From positions 25,111-89,110 of the forward strand of contig NZ_JACHXD010000021.1 in assembly GCF_014191875.1 (NCBI RefSeq): a stretch of 64,000 bases of DNA, given 5' to 3'. The notes under the pieces were generated by a model. The model searched no databases. It was not told where the DNA came from and saw nothing but the letters and a program-made list of their open reading frames with translations. Positions within the stretch are counted from its first letter, which is position 1, and each line of letters opens with the position of its first letter. The stretch is from Pseudoduganella violacea. GTDB taxonomy: Bacteria; Pseudomonadota; Gammaproteobacteria; Burkholderiales; Burkholderiaceae_D. Made by a program: the position numbers and the translations under genes. Shown piece by piece: positions 1 to 8,044 of this stretch.

Positions 1-1
1 C

Positions 2-1171
2 TGCCAGTTCGCGCTGGTGGGCGAGGGCGGCAATGTGATGCAGCAGGGCGCGGGCGCGCCCGGCAACCTGGCCAGCGTGGTGGCCGGCGCGCGCCGCGTG
101 GTGCTGCTGCTGGCCGCTTCCGACGTCAGCCTGCTGCGCGTGAAAGTGCCGCCGCTGAGCGGCGCGCGTTTGAAAGCGGCCTTGCCCGGCTTGGTCGAAG
201 AACAGGTGCTGGGCGACCCGGCCGACTGCGCGCTGGCGATCGCCCCGGCCCAGGCCGAGGAAAGCGAACGCACCGTGGCCGTGGCGCAGCGCGCCTGGCT
301 GGAGGTGCTGGTGCAGGCCGTGGTGGCGCAGGGCGCGCACAGCGTCTCGGCCCTGCCGGCCCAGCTTTGCCTGCCTTTGCAGCCGGGCGCCGTCTCGGCC
401 GCGCTGACACCGGCCGACGGCGCGCTGGAGCTGGCGCTGCGCCAGTCCCAATACCAGGGGCTGGGCATGACCGTCGCCATCGACGCCGACAACGCCCTGC
501 ACACCCTGCGCGCCTTGGCCGGCGACACCCCGATCACGCTGTATCTGCCGGCCGCCCTGCGCGCCCAGTACGAGCCGCTGCTGGCCAACCATCCCGGCAT
601 CACGCTGGAAGAAGAACACTGGGCGCACTGGATCGCCGCCGCGCGCGGCCTGCAGCTCGACCTGGCGCTTGGCCTGTCCGCGCTGAGCGGCACCCAGGCG
701 CGCAAATGGCAGCGCTGGCGCTGGCCGTTGCGCATTGCCGCGCTGGCCGTGCTGGTGAATGTGGCGGGCATGAATATCGAGTGGCTGCGCCTGAAGCGCG
801 AGGCCGACTCGGTGCGCCAGGCCATGACCCAGACCTTCCGCGCCGCCTATCCGAAAGAGGCGGTGATCCTCGACCCGGCGGCCCAGATGCGCAAGAACAT
901 CGCGCTGGCCAAGGCCAATAGCGGCGAGGTCGCGCCCGACGAGTTCACCGCCCTCAGCGCCGCTTTCGGCGAAGCGCTGGCCGGCCTGGCGCGCCACGAT
1001 ATCGCCGCCAGCATCGAATACCGCGAACGCAGCCTGACCGTCAAACTCAAGCCGGACAGCGTGGACGCCAACGGCCTGGCCCAGGTCAAAGCCGCGCTGG
1101 CCGGGCGCAAGCTGGCGCTGACCGAAACCGCGCCGGGCATCTGGAAGATCAGCGCCGGAGGAAAATCATGA
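2..1171 (+). CDS. gspL: Type II secretion system protein GspL (5' truncated)
   Basis: The reading frame is open to the left edge, so the true start lies outside the window; the GTG at 17 is only the first in-frame start visible. The visible part resembles the actin-like cytoplasmic domain of GspL. A single membrane segment follows a basic stretch at about visible residues 236-254, and then a periplasmic ferredoxin-like tail. GspL anchors the GspE ATPase to the inner membrane and pairs with GspM. The gene shares an ATGA with gspM at 1168-1171. Sequence conservation in GspL is low, so the call rests on topology plus the unmistakable gspD/E/F genes downstream. Confidence 0.9.
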   Translation, partial: CQFALVGEGGNVMQQGAGAPGNLASVVAGARRVVLLLAASDVSLLRVKVPPLSGARLKAALPGLVEEQVLGDPADCALAIAPAQAEESERTVAVAQRAWLEVLVQAVVAQGAHSVSALPAQLCLPLQPGAVSAALTPADGALELALRQSQYQGLGMTVAIDADNALHTLRALAGDTPITLYLPAALRAQYEPLLANHPGITLEEEHWAHWIAAARGLQLDLALGLSALSGTQARKWQRWRWPLRIAALAVLVNVAGMNIEWLRLKREADSVRQAMTQTFRAAYPKEAVILDPAAQMRKNIALAKANSGEVAPDEFTALSAAFGEALAGLARHDIAASIEYRERSLTVKLKPDSVDANGLAQVKAALAGRKLALTETAPGIWKISAGGKS

Positions 1172-1686
1172 GTTCATTGCGCACTAGCCTGGCCCAATAT
1201 CAAGCGCGGGCTGGCGAGTTCTGGAATGCGCGCACGGAGCAGGAGCGCAAGCTGTTGACCATCGGCGGCGCGGTGGTGGGCCTGGCCCTGTTCTATGTGC
1301 TGCTGGTCGATCCTGCCCTGAGCGGACGCGCGAAACTCAACAAGGAATTGCCCGAGCTGCGCCAGCAGGCCGCCGAGCTGCAGGCCTTGGCGGTGGAAGC
1401 GGCGGCCCTGAATGGCCAGCCGTCCGTGCCGCCGGCGCCGATGTCGCGTGAAAGCATCAACACCAGCTTGCAGGCGCGCGGCCTGACGGCGCAGAACGTG
1501 ATGGTCACGGGCGAGTATGCCAAGCTGGAATTCAAGGGCGTGGCCTTTGCCGGCCTGGTGACCTGGCTGGACGCCATGCGCCGCGAGAATCAGCTGACCG
1601 TGCAGGAGACCACGGTCACGGCGCAAAGCACGGCCGGCATGGTGGATGCGGCGGTGACGCTGCATCAGAGCGGCGCGGCCCGATGA
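1168..1686 (+). CDS. gspM: Type II secretion system protein GspM
   Basis: This 172-residue protein has a short cytoplasmic N-terminus, one membrane helix at about residues 29-50 and a periplasmic domain, as expected for GspM, the inner-membrane partner of GspL in the assembly platform. An alanine/leucine-rich helix follows the membrane segment. It overlaps gspL by ATGA at its start and gspN by ATGA at its end (1683-1686), which suggests coupled translation. Primary-sequence conservation in GspM is weak, so the identity comes mainly from size, topology and operon position. Confidence 0.9.
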   Translation: MSSLRTSLAQYQARAGEFWNARTEQERKLLTIGGAVVGLALFYVLLVDPALSGRAKLNKELPELRQQAAELQALAVEAAALNGQPSVPPAPMSRESINTSLQARGLTAQNVMVTGEYAKLEFKGVAFAGLVTWLDAMRRENQLTVQETTVTAQSTAGMVDAAVTLHQSGAAR

Positions 1687-2456
1687 AGCGTCTGGTTTTA
1701 TGGTTGCTGGCGGTGGTGGGGAGCGTGCTGGCGACGGTGCTGGTGTGCTTCCCGGCCAGCTGGGTGGCGCAACTGGTGGAAGAGCAGAGCGGTGGACGTT
1801 TGACCTTGGGCGACGCGCAAGGTACGCTGTGGCGCGGTTCGGCCTTTCTGGGCGGGGCGGCCAGCGGCAAGGGGGCGGTAACGCCGCTGCTGCCGGGCCG
1901 CTTCAGCTGGAAGATTTCGCCGCTGGTGCTGTTCGGCAGTGTCGATCTGGTGCTGGAAAACCCGGAGGCGCTGAGCCAGCCCGTGAATTTCCGCGGCGGC
2001 TGGAAGCAGTGGCGGCTCAGCCCCGCCGCCCTGAACCTGCCGGCCGATGGCCTGGCTGGCCTGGGCGCGCCCTTGAATACCCTGGCGCCGAGCGGCCAGA
2101 TGCGTCTGTCGTGGACGGCGCTGGAGCTGGCCCTGAACGGCCAGCAGTTGGCCGTGAACGGCCGCACCACGCTGGAGATGCAGGACATGTCGTCGCGCCT
2201 GTCGCCGATCCGGCCGCTGGGCAGCTACCAGCTGGCGCTGGATTGGCAGGGCCAGAACGCCGGCCTGGCACTGAGTTCCGTCAAAGGACCGCTGCTGTTG
2301 AGCGGTTCCGGCAGCCTGAATCAGGGCCGCCTGCAATTTTCCGGTCAGGCCGAAGCGGCCGGCGGATATGAAGAAACCCTGGGCAATCTGCTTAACCTTC
2401 TGGGCCAGCGCCGTATGGTTGGCGGTAAAAACATCATCGCATTAGAGTTCAGATAA
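1683..2456 (+). CDS. gspN: Type II secretion system protein GspN
   Basis: A 257-residue protein with an N-terminal membrane anchor (about residues 3-24) and a periplasmic beta-rich domain, matching GspN, an accessory subunit found in only some type II systems. It starts inside gspM (ATGA) and ends two bases before gspD. The LMN-D order is seen in several Burkholderiales, where gspD follows gspN rather than starting the operon. Its exact role is not settled in the family. Identification is from position, length and topology. Confidence 0.85.
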   Translation: MKRLVLWLLAVVGSVLATVLVCFPASWVAQLVEEQSGGRLTLGDAQGTLWRGSAFLGGAASGKGAVTPLLPGRFSWKISPLVLFGSVDLVLENPEALSQPVNFRGGWKQWRLSPAALNLPADGLAGLGAPLNTLAPSGQMRLSWTALELALNGQQLAVNGRTTLEMQDMSSRLSPIRPLGSYQLALDWQGQNAGLALSSVKGPLLLSGSGSLNQGRLQFSGQAEAAGGYEETLGNLLNLLGQRRMVGGKNIIALEFR

Positions 2457-2458
2457 AA

Positions 2459-4705
2459 ATGAAAAAACAGTCTGCTAGCAAACACACCATTCCCGCCCTG
2501 CGCCGCCTGAGTGCTGCCGTGCTGCTGTGCTGCGCGATGGCGCCCACCGTGGCGCCGGTATGGGCCGCCCCCAACGATGAGGCGGCGCTGAACTTCGTCA
2601 ATGCGGATATCGAGTCCGTCATCAAGGCGGTCGGCCACTACACCAATATCACCTTCCTGATCGACCCGCGCGTGAAGGGGACGCTGACCCTGGTGTCGGA
2701 AAAATCGATCAGCAAGTCGCAGGCATTCAGCCTGCTCACTTCCGCGCTGCGCCTGCAAGGCTTCGCCATCGTCAGCGGCGACGGCTATGCCAAGGTGGTG
2801 CCGGAAGCGGAAGCCAAGCTGCAGGCCAGCCCGACCCAGATCGGCACCGGCGGCGCCGTGCTCAAAGGCGACCAGGTGGCGACCCAGGTCTTCCACCTGA
2901 ATTACGAGGCGGCCACTAATGTGGTGACGGTGCTGCGCCCCCTGATCACGCCGAACAACACCATCAACGCCAACCCGGGCAACAACACCGTGGTCATCAC
3001 CGACTACGCCGACAATCTGAAGCGCCTGTCCAAGATCATCGCCGCCCTCGATGCGCCGGCCGCCACCGACCTGGACGTGATCCCGGTGCGCCACGCCATC
3101 GCCAGCGACCTGGCGACCATGATCAACAAGCTGATGGAACCGAGCGCCGGCTCCGGCGGCGACAGCGGCAAAGTCACCGTACTGGCCGATCCGCGCACCA
3201 ATTCCCTGGTGCTGCGCGCGCCGTCGGCGGCGCGCGCCAACTTGGCCAAGTCGCTGATCGCGAAACTGGACCAGCCCACCACGGAGCTGGGCAATGTGCA
3301 CGTGGTCTACCTGAAGAATGCGGAGGCGGTGAAGCTGGCCGAAACCCTGCGCGCCGTGATGGCGGGCGACAGCTCGGCCGGCGGCTTGAGCGGCAACGCC
3401 GCCAGCGCGGCGGGCAGCCTGTCGCAGCAAGGGAGCCAGCAGGGCCAGAACACGCAGGGCAGCAGCTTTAACCAGGGCGGCAGCGGCGGTACCGGCGGCC
3501 CGACCAACCCGGCGCTGACCGGCGGCGGCAACCGCAGCCAGGGTTCGACCGGCGGCGCTGGCTTCATCCAGGCCGACGCCTCGACCAACACCCTGATCAT
3601 CACCGCGCCCGATGCGGTCTACCGCAATCTGCGCGCCGTGATCGACCAGCTCGATATGCGCCGCGCCCAGGTGTATATCGAAGCGCTGATCGTCGAGCTG
3701 AGCGCCGAGAAGGCGTCCGAGTTCGGTGTGCAGTGGGTGGGCTTGAGCGGCAACGAGAAGAGCACTTACCGCATCGGCGGTCTGCAGACCATGACTGCCG
3801 GCCCCAATAATCTGGCCACTTTGTACGCCGGCTCGCGCGCCGGCAAGCTGGCTCCGCCGGGCAACGGCCTGACCATCGGCGTGTTCAAGCAGCTGGCCGA
3901 CGGCAAGCTGGGACTGGGCGCCGTGGCGCATACGCTGGAGAACGACGGCAACGCCAATATCCTGTCCACGCCGAATATGCTGACGCTCGATAATGAGCTG
4001 GCCATGATCCGCGTCGGCCAGAACGTGCCGATCCTGACCGGCCAGTTCACCACGTCCTCGGGCACCAACAGCAACCCCTTCCAGACCATCGACCGCAAGG
4101 ATATCGGCGTGACGCTGAAGGTGCGGCCGCAAATTTCCGAGGGCGGCACCGTGAAGCTGGCCATCTATCACGAGACTTCCTCGGTGGACGGCTCGGCCCC
4201 GGTCACCAATGGCTTGACGCTGAACACGCGCACCCTGGAAAACAATGTGATCGCCGATGACGGCCAGATCATCGTGCTGGGCGGCCTGATCGAAGACAAG
4301 ACCAACGACAATGTGGAGAAGGTGCGCGGCCTGGGCGACATCCCCGTGATCGGCAATCTGTTCAAGTACCAGAACCGCGGCCGCAAGAAGACCAATCTGA
4401 TGATCTTCCTGCGTCCTGTGGTGGTGCGCAGCCGCGAGCAAAGCATCAGCCTGACCACCGACCGTTACGATTATATGCGGACCTCGGAGCAGGAATACAA
4501 GCCGAACGACACCTTGCTGCTGAAGGATGTCGGCCGTCCGCTGCTGCCGGTGCTGCAGGATGGCCAGCCGACCGCCGGTCAAGGCATGTTGGCCTCGCCG
4601 GTGCCGGCCCTGCCGCCGCAGCCGCAGCGCGGCAACACCGCGCCCGGCGCCGCCGTGCCGGCCACCCAGCCCACCACCCCAACCGACGCGGGCCAGCGCA
4701 AATAA
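2459..4705 (+). CDS. gspD: Type II secretion system secretin GspD
   Basis: The outer-membrane secretin forms the multimeric exit channel of the type II system. The 748-residue protein has a cleavable signal peptide (about residues 1-36, ending near VWA), periplasmic N0 to N3 domains, and a C-terminal secretin domain with the conserved VPILTG and LGGLIEDK segments. A long Gly/Ser/Gln-rich insertion (about residues 308-368) interrupts the last N domain; low-complexity loops are common there. The C-terminal tail is proline-rich and could be the S-domain or pilotin-binding region. The gene starts two bases after gspN, and its TAA overlaps the ATG of gspE by one base. Confidence 0.97.
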   Translation: MKKQSASKHTIPALRRLSAAVLLCCAMAPTVAPVWAAPNDEAALNFVNADIESVIKAVGHYTNITFLIDPRVKGTLTLVSEKSISKSQAFSLLTSALRLQGFAIVSGDGYAKVVPEAEAKLQASPTQIGTGGAVLKGDQVATQVFHLNYEAATNVVTVLRPLITPNNTINANPGNNTVVITDYADNLKRLSKIIAALDAPAATDLDVIPVRHAIASDLATMINKLMEPSAGSGGDSGKVTVLADPRTNSLVLRAPSAARANLAKSLIAKLDQPTTELGNVHVVYLKNAEAVKLAETLRAVMAGDSSAGGLSGNAASAAGSLSQQGSQQGQNTQGSSFNQGGSGGTGGPTNPALTGGGNRSQGSTGGAGFIQADASTNTLIITAPDAVYRNLRAVIDQLDMRRAQVYIEALIVELSAEKASEFGVQWVGLSGNEKSTYRIGGLQTMTAGPNNLATLYAGSRAGKLAPPGNGLTIGVFKQLADGKLGLGAVAHTLENDGNANILSTPNMLTLDNELAMIRVGQNVPILTGQFTTSSGTNSNPFQTIDRKDIGVTLKVRPQISEGGTVKLAIYHETSSVDGSAPVTNGLTLNTRTLENNVIADDGQIIVLGGLIEDKTNDNVEKVRGLGDIPVIGNLFKYQNRGRKKTNLMIFLRPVVVRSREQSISLTTDRYDYMRTSEQEYKPNDTLLLKDVGRPLLPVLQDGQPTAGQGMLASPVPALPPQPQRGNTAPGAAVPATQPTTPTDAGQRK

Positions 4706-6126
4706 TGAGCAACCTCCTGCCTTTCGCCTTCGCCCGCGACTTCCTGCTGCTGGCCCGGCCCGGCGAGGAAGCCGAGCACACGGTTGATGTGCTGGTGTGC
4801 GGCGCCACCGCGCCGGCCGCCATCGCCGAAGTGTCGCGCCGTTTCGGCCGCATCCGCATCAAGACCCTGCCGCGCGCCGACCTGGACGCCGCCATCGCCG
4901 GCGCCTATGCCGGCGCCGGCGGCGACGTCTCGCAGGTGGCCGACGAATTCGACGCCGATCTCGACCTGACCAAATTGCTGCAGGACGTGCCGGCCATCGA
5001 GGACTTGCTGGAATCGTCGGACGACGCGCCCGTGATCCGCATGATCAACGCGCTGCTGACGCAAGCGCTGCGCGACGGCGCCTCGGACATCCACATCGAG
5101 CCATTCGAGCAGACGTCGGTGGTGCGCTTCCGCGTCGACGGCGCCCTGCGCGACATCGTGCGGCCGCGCAAAGCCATCCACGGCTCGCTGATTTCGCGCA
5201 TCAAGATCATGGCCCAGCTGGACATCGCCGAGAAGCGCCTGCCGCAGGACGGCCGCATCACCCTGCGCGTGGGCGGCAAGCCGGTCGACGTGCGGGTCTC
5301 GACCCTGCCGACCGGCCACGGCGAACGCGCCGTATTGCGTCTGCTGGACAAGGAAGCGGGCCGCCTCGACCTGCAGCACCTGGGCATGAGCGACGGCATG
5401 CTGGGCCAGTTCAACGGCCTGCTCAAGCAGCCGCACGGCATCGTGCTGGTGACCGGCCCGACCGGCTCCGGCAAGACCACCACCTTGTACGCCGCCCTGT
5501 CCCTGCTCAATTCCAGCACCACCAATATCATGACGGTGGAAGATCCGGTCGAGTACGACCTGCCCGGCGTCGGCCAGACCCAGGTCAACGCCCGCATCGA
5601 CATGACCTTCGCCAAGGCCCTGCGCGCCATCCTGCGCCAGGACCCGGACGTGATCATGATCGGCGAGATCCGTGACCTGGAAACGGCGCAGATCGCGGTG
5701 CAGGCGTCGCTCACCGGCCACCTGGTGCTGGCCACCTTGCACACCAACGATTCGGCCGCCGCCGTCACCCGTCTGCTGGACATGGGCATCGAACCGTTCC
5801 TGCTCTCGTCCTCGCTGCTGGGCGTACTGGCCCAGCGCCTGGTGCGCAAGCTGTGCGGCGCCTGCAAGAGCTTCGAGCATGGCGAGTGGCGCGCCGTCGG
5901 CTGCGAGCAATGCGGCAACACGGGCTACCAGGGCCGGGTCGGCATCTATGAGCTGCTGCAGACCACGGAACAGATCCGCGCCCAGATCCACGACCGTTCG
6001 TCCGAGGCCGAGATCCGCACCGTGGCCCAAAGCGACGGCATGCTCACCATGCGCCAGGACGGCGAACGCTGGCTGGCGAACGGCACCACCACGCCGGCCG
6101 AGCTGCTGCGCGTTACCAAGGACTAA
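4705..6126 (+). CDS. gspE: Type II secretion system ATPase GspE
   Basis: Cytoplasmic hexameric ATPase that powers pseudopilus assembly. In its 473 residues one sees the N-terminal GspL-binding region, a Walker A motif (GPTGSGKTT, about residues 251-259), the aspartate box (VEDPVEYDL), a Walker B region (MIGEIRDLETA) and the His box (LATLHTNDS). The zinc-binding element of GspE is present as two CxxC pairs (CGAC near residue 385, CEQC near 400). The length is slightly short for the family. It overlaps gspD by one base and lies three bases before gspF. Confidence 0.97.
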   Translation: MSNLLPFAFARDFLLLARPGEEAEHTVDVLVCGATAPAAIAEVSRRFGRIRIKTLPRADLDAAIAGAYAGAGGDVSQVADEFDADLDLTKLLQDVPAIEDLLESSDDAPVIRMINALLTQALRDGASDIHIEPFEQTSVVRFRVDGALRDIVRPRKAIHGSLISRIKIMAQLDIAEKRLPQDGRITLRVGGKPVDVRVSTLPTGHGERAVLRLLDKEAGRLDLQHLGMSDGMLGQFNGLLKQPHGIVLVTGPTGSGKTTTLYAALSLLNSSTTNIMTVEDPVEYDLPGVGQTQVNARIDMTFAKALRAILRQDPDVIMIGEIRDLETAQIAVQASLTGHLVLATLHTNDSAAAVTRLLDMGIEPFLLSSSLLGVLAQRLVRKLCGACKSFEHGEWRAVGCEQCGNTGYQGRVGIYELLQTTEQIRAQIHDRSSEAEIRTVAQSDGMLTMRQDGERWLANGTTTPAELLRVTKD

Positions 6127-6129
6127 ACC

Positions 6130-7350
6130 ATGCCAGCCTTCCGTTATGAAGCCGTGGATGCGGGCGGCGCCACCCGGAAAGGCGTGGTCAATGCCGACAG
6201 CGCGCGTTCGGCGCGCTCCGACCTGCGCGCGCAAGGCCTGGTGCCGATCAAGGTGGACGCCATCGCGGCCCAGGTGGACGCCAGCGGCACAGCCACCCGG
6301 CGCGGCCTGGGCGAGCGCCTGAGCACCGTCGAACAAGCCCTGTTCACGCGCCAGCTGGCCAGCCTGCTGGAAGCGGGCCTGCCGTTGGAGCAGGCGTTTA
6401 CCGCCTTGCTGGAGCAGGCCGAACGCACCTATGTGCGCGACCTGATCGCCTCCATCCGCTCCGAAGTGATGGGCGGCTCCTCGCTGTCCGACGCGCTGAG
6501 TCGCCATCCGCGCGACTTCCCGGAGATCTACCGCGCGCTGGTGGCCTCGGGCGAGCAGATCGGCCAGCTCTCGCGCGTGCTGTCGCGCCTGGCCGACTAT
6601 ATCGAGCGGCGCAATGCCCTGATGCAGAAGGTCAAGCTGGCCTTCCTCTATCCGGGCATCGTGACCGTGGTGGCTTTCGCCATCGTCATCTTCCTGCTGA
6701 CCTATGTGGTGCCGCAGATCGTCTCGGTGTTCGCCAACACCAAGCAGAAGCTGCCCTTCCTGACGGTGATGATGCTGGCGGTGTCCGATTTCACCCGCCA
6801 CTACGGCATCCTGGTGGCGGTGGCGCTGGGCGGCGCCTGGTGGGCCTGGCGCCGCGCGCTGCAGAATATCGCGCTCAAGACGCGCTGGCATACCTGGTTG
6901 CTGACCGCGCCGCTGTACGGCAAGTTCGAACGCAGCCTGAACACGGCGCGTTTCGCCAGCACGCTGGCGATCACCACCGGTTCCGGCGTGCCGATCCTGC
7001 GCGCGCTGGAGACCAGCCGCGATACGCTCAACAACGTGGCCATGAAAAACCTAGTGCAGGAAGCCAGCGACGCCGTGCGCGAAGGCGTCAGCCTGGCGCG
7101 CGCGCTGTCGGCGCAGAAGCATTTCCCGCCCATGCTGGTGCATATGATACGGGCCGGCGAAATCACCGGCGAGCTGCCGAGCATGCTGGAACGCGCGGCC
7201 ACCGCGCAGGAAGCGGACCTGGAACGGCGGACCCTGACCATCGCCGGCTTGCTGGAGCCGGCCCTGATCCTGACCATGGGCCTGGTGGTGCTGCTGATCG
7301 TGCTGGCGGTGCTGATGCCCATTATCGAAATCAATCAGCTGGTGCGCTGA
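6130..7350 (+). CDS. gspF: Type II secretion system inner-membrane protein GspF
   Basis: Polytopic platform protein of the type II system. The 406 residues hold two T2SSF domains, each ending in membrane helices: a strong segment at about residues 173-195, a second near 224-240 and a C-terminal one near 376-400. The N-terminus (MPAFRYEAVDAGG) and the LSxxLxRHPxxFPxxYxxLVxxGE motif are typical of GspF/PilC. It starts three bases after gspE and is followed 15 bases later by the GspC-like gene. Confidence 0.96.
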   Translation: MPAFRYEAVDAGGATRKGVVNADSARSARSDLRAQGLVPIKVDAIAAQVDASGTATRRGLGERLSTVEQALFTRQLASLLEAGLPLEQAFTALLEQAERTYVRDLIASIRSEVMGGSSLSDALSRHPRDFPEIYRALVASGEQIGQLSRVLSRLADYIERRNALMQKVKLAFLYPGIVTVVAFAIVIFLLTYVVPQIVSVFANTKQKLPFLTVMMLAVSDFTRHYGILVAVALGGAWWAWRRALQNIALKTRWHTWLLTAPLYGKFERSLNTARFASTLAITTGSGVPILRALETSRDTLNNVAMKNLVQEASDAVREGVSLARALSAQKHFPPMLVHMIRAGEITGELPSMLERAATAQEADLERRTLTIAGLLEPALILTMGLVVLLIVLAVLMPIIEINQLVR

Positions 7351-7365
7351 TACTGGAGAAAAGAA

Positions 7366-7956
7366 TTGAAGCGTTTGCCCTTGATTAGCACGGTGGCCGC
7401 GGTGGCGGCTTTATCGGCCTCGCTGGCTTACTGGGGCCTGCAACTGTATAAGCCGCAGCAGCGTCCCATCGCCGCGCCGCCGGTGCAGGCGGCGCCCGGC
7501 CCGCAGATCGACAGCGCGCGCGGCCTGTTCGGCGGCGAGGTCGCGGTGGCCGCGGCCAGTAGCTACCAGTTGCGCGGCGTGGTGGCGGCGGCCAATGGTC
7601 GCGGCAGCGTGGCCATCATCGCCACCGACAGCCAGCCGGCCAAGGCCTTCCCGGTGGGCGCCGAGGTGGTGTCCGGCGTGACGGTGAAGGAAGTGCAGCC
7701 GCGCTTCGTGCTGCTGCAGGAAGGCGGCGTGCAAAAGCGCGTCGACCTGATGCCGGTGGATAGCGCGCCCTCGGCCTCGCTGGCGCCGCCGCTGCCGGGC
7801 CAGCCCGGCCAGCCGATGTCGCCACCGCCGAATGTGCAGCCGCAGTCGCCGATGACGGGCGGCCCGGCCGAACCTACGCCCGGTCCGATCCTGACCGCGC
7901 CGCCGCAGCGCGTGGTCACGCCGCCGCCCGGCAACGCGCCGCCGCAGCTGCAGTAA
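7366..7956 (+). CDS. gspC: GspC-like type II secretion protein (no PDZ domain)
   Basis: A 196-residue inner-membrane protein with one N-terminal helix (about residues 5-22) and a periplasmic region resembling the homology region of GspC/PilP, with the pattern YQLRGVVAAANG...AFPVGAEV...VLLQEGGVQKRVDL. The last 60 residues are proline-rich, and the PDZ or coiled-coil domain of classical GspC is absent. GspC links the platform to the secretin. The start is TTG, supported by GGAGAA five bases upstream, and no ATG is near. It closes the operon. The family could equally be called type II secretion protein N; the role is inferred from position and the homology region. Confidence 0.75.
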   Translation: MKRLPLISTVAAVAALSASLAYWGLQLYKPQQRPIAAPPVQAAPGPQIDSARGLFGGEVAVAAASSYQLRGVVAAANGRGSVAIIATDSQPAKAFPVGAEVVSGVTVKEVQPRFVLLQEGGVQKRVDLMPVDSAPSASLAPPLPGQPGQPMSPPPNVQPQSPMTGGPAEPTPGPILTAPPQRVVTPPPGNAPPQLQ

Positions 7957-7969
7957 GCCTGCTCCGCGC

Positions 7970-7991
7970 AGCCCGGCCGCCCGGCCGGGCT
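7970..7991 (+). terminator. GC-rich perfect hairpin after the gsp operon
   Basis: A 10-base perfect inverted repeat (AGCCCGGCCG/CGGCCGGGCT) with a two-base loop lies 14 bases after the GspC-like stop codon. No T tract follows, so it may be a weak terminator, an mRNA 3'-end stabiliser or a transcriptional pause before the patatin gene. Confidence 0.4.
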
Positions 7992-8044
7992 GGCATGCCC
8001 CACCCCGACATGCAGGCCACTCTGCTGACCATCTGGAGAGCCCC

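Noticed and set aside
2345..6891. Very long minus-strand open frames opposite gspD and gspE/gspF
   Set aside because: They are mirror frames of strongly GC3-biased genes. Their translations are His/Gln/Arg/Gly-rich without any domain, while the plus-strand frames encode clear secretion proteins.
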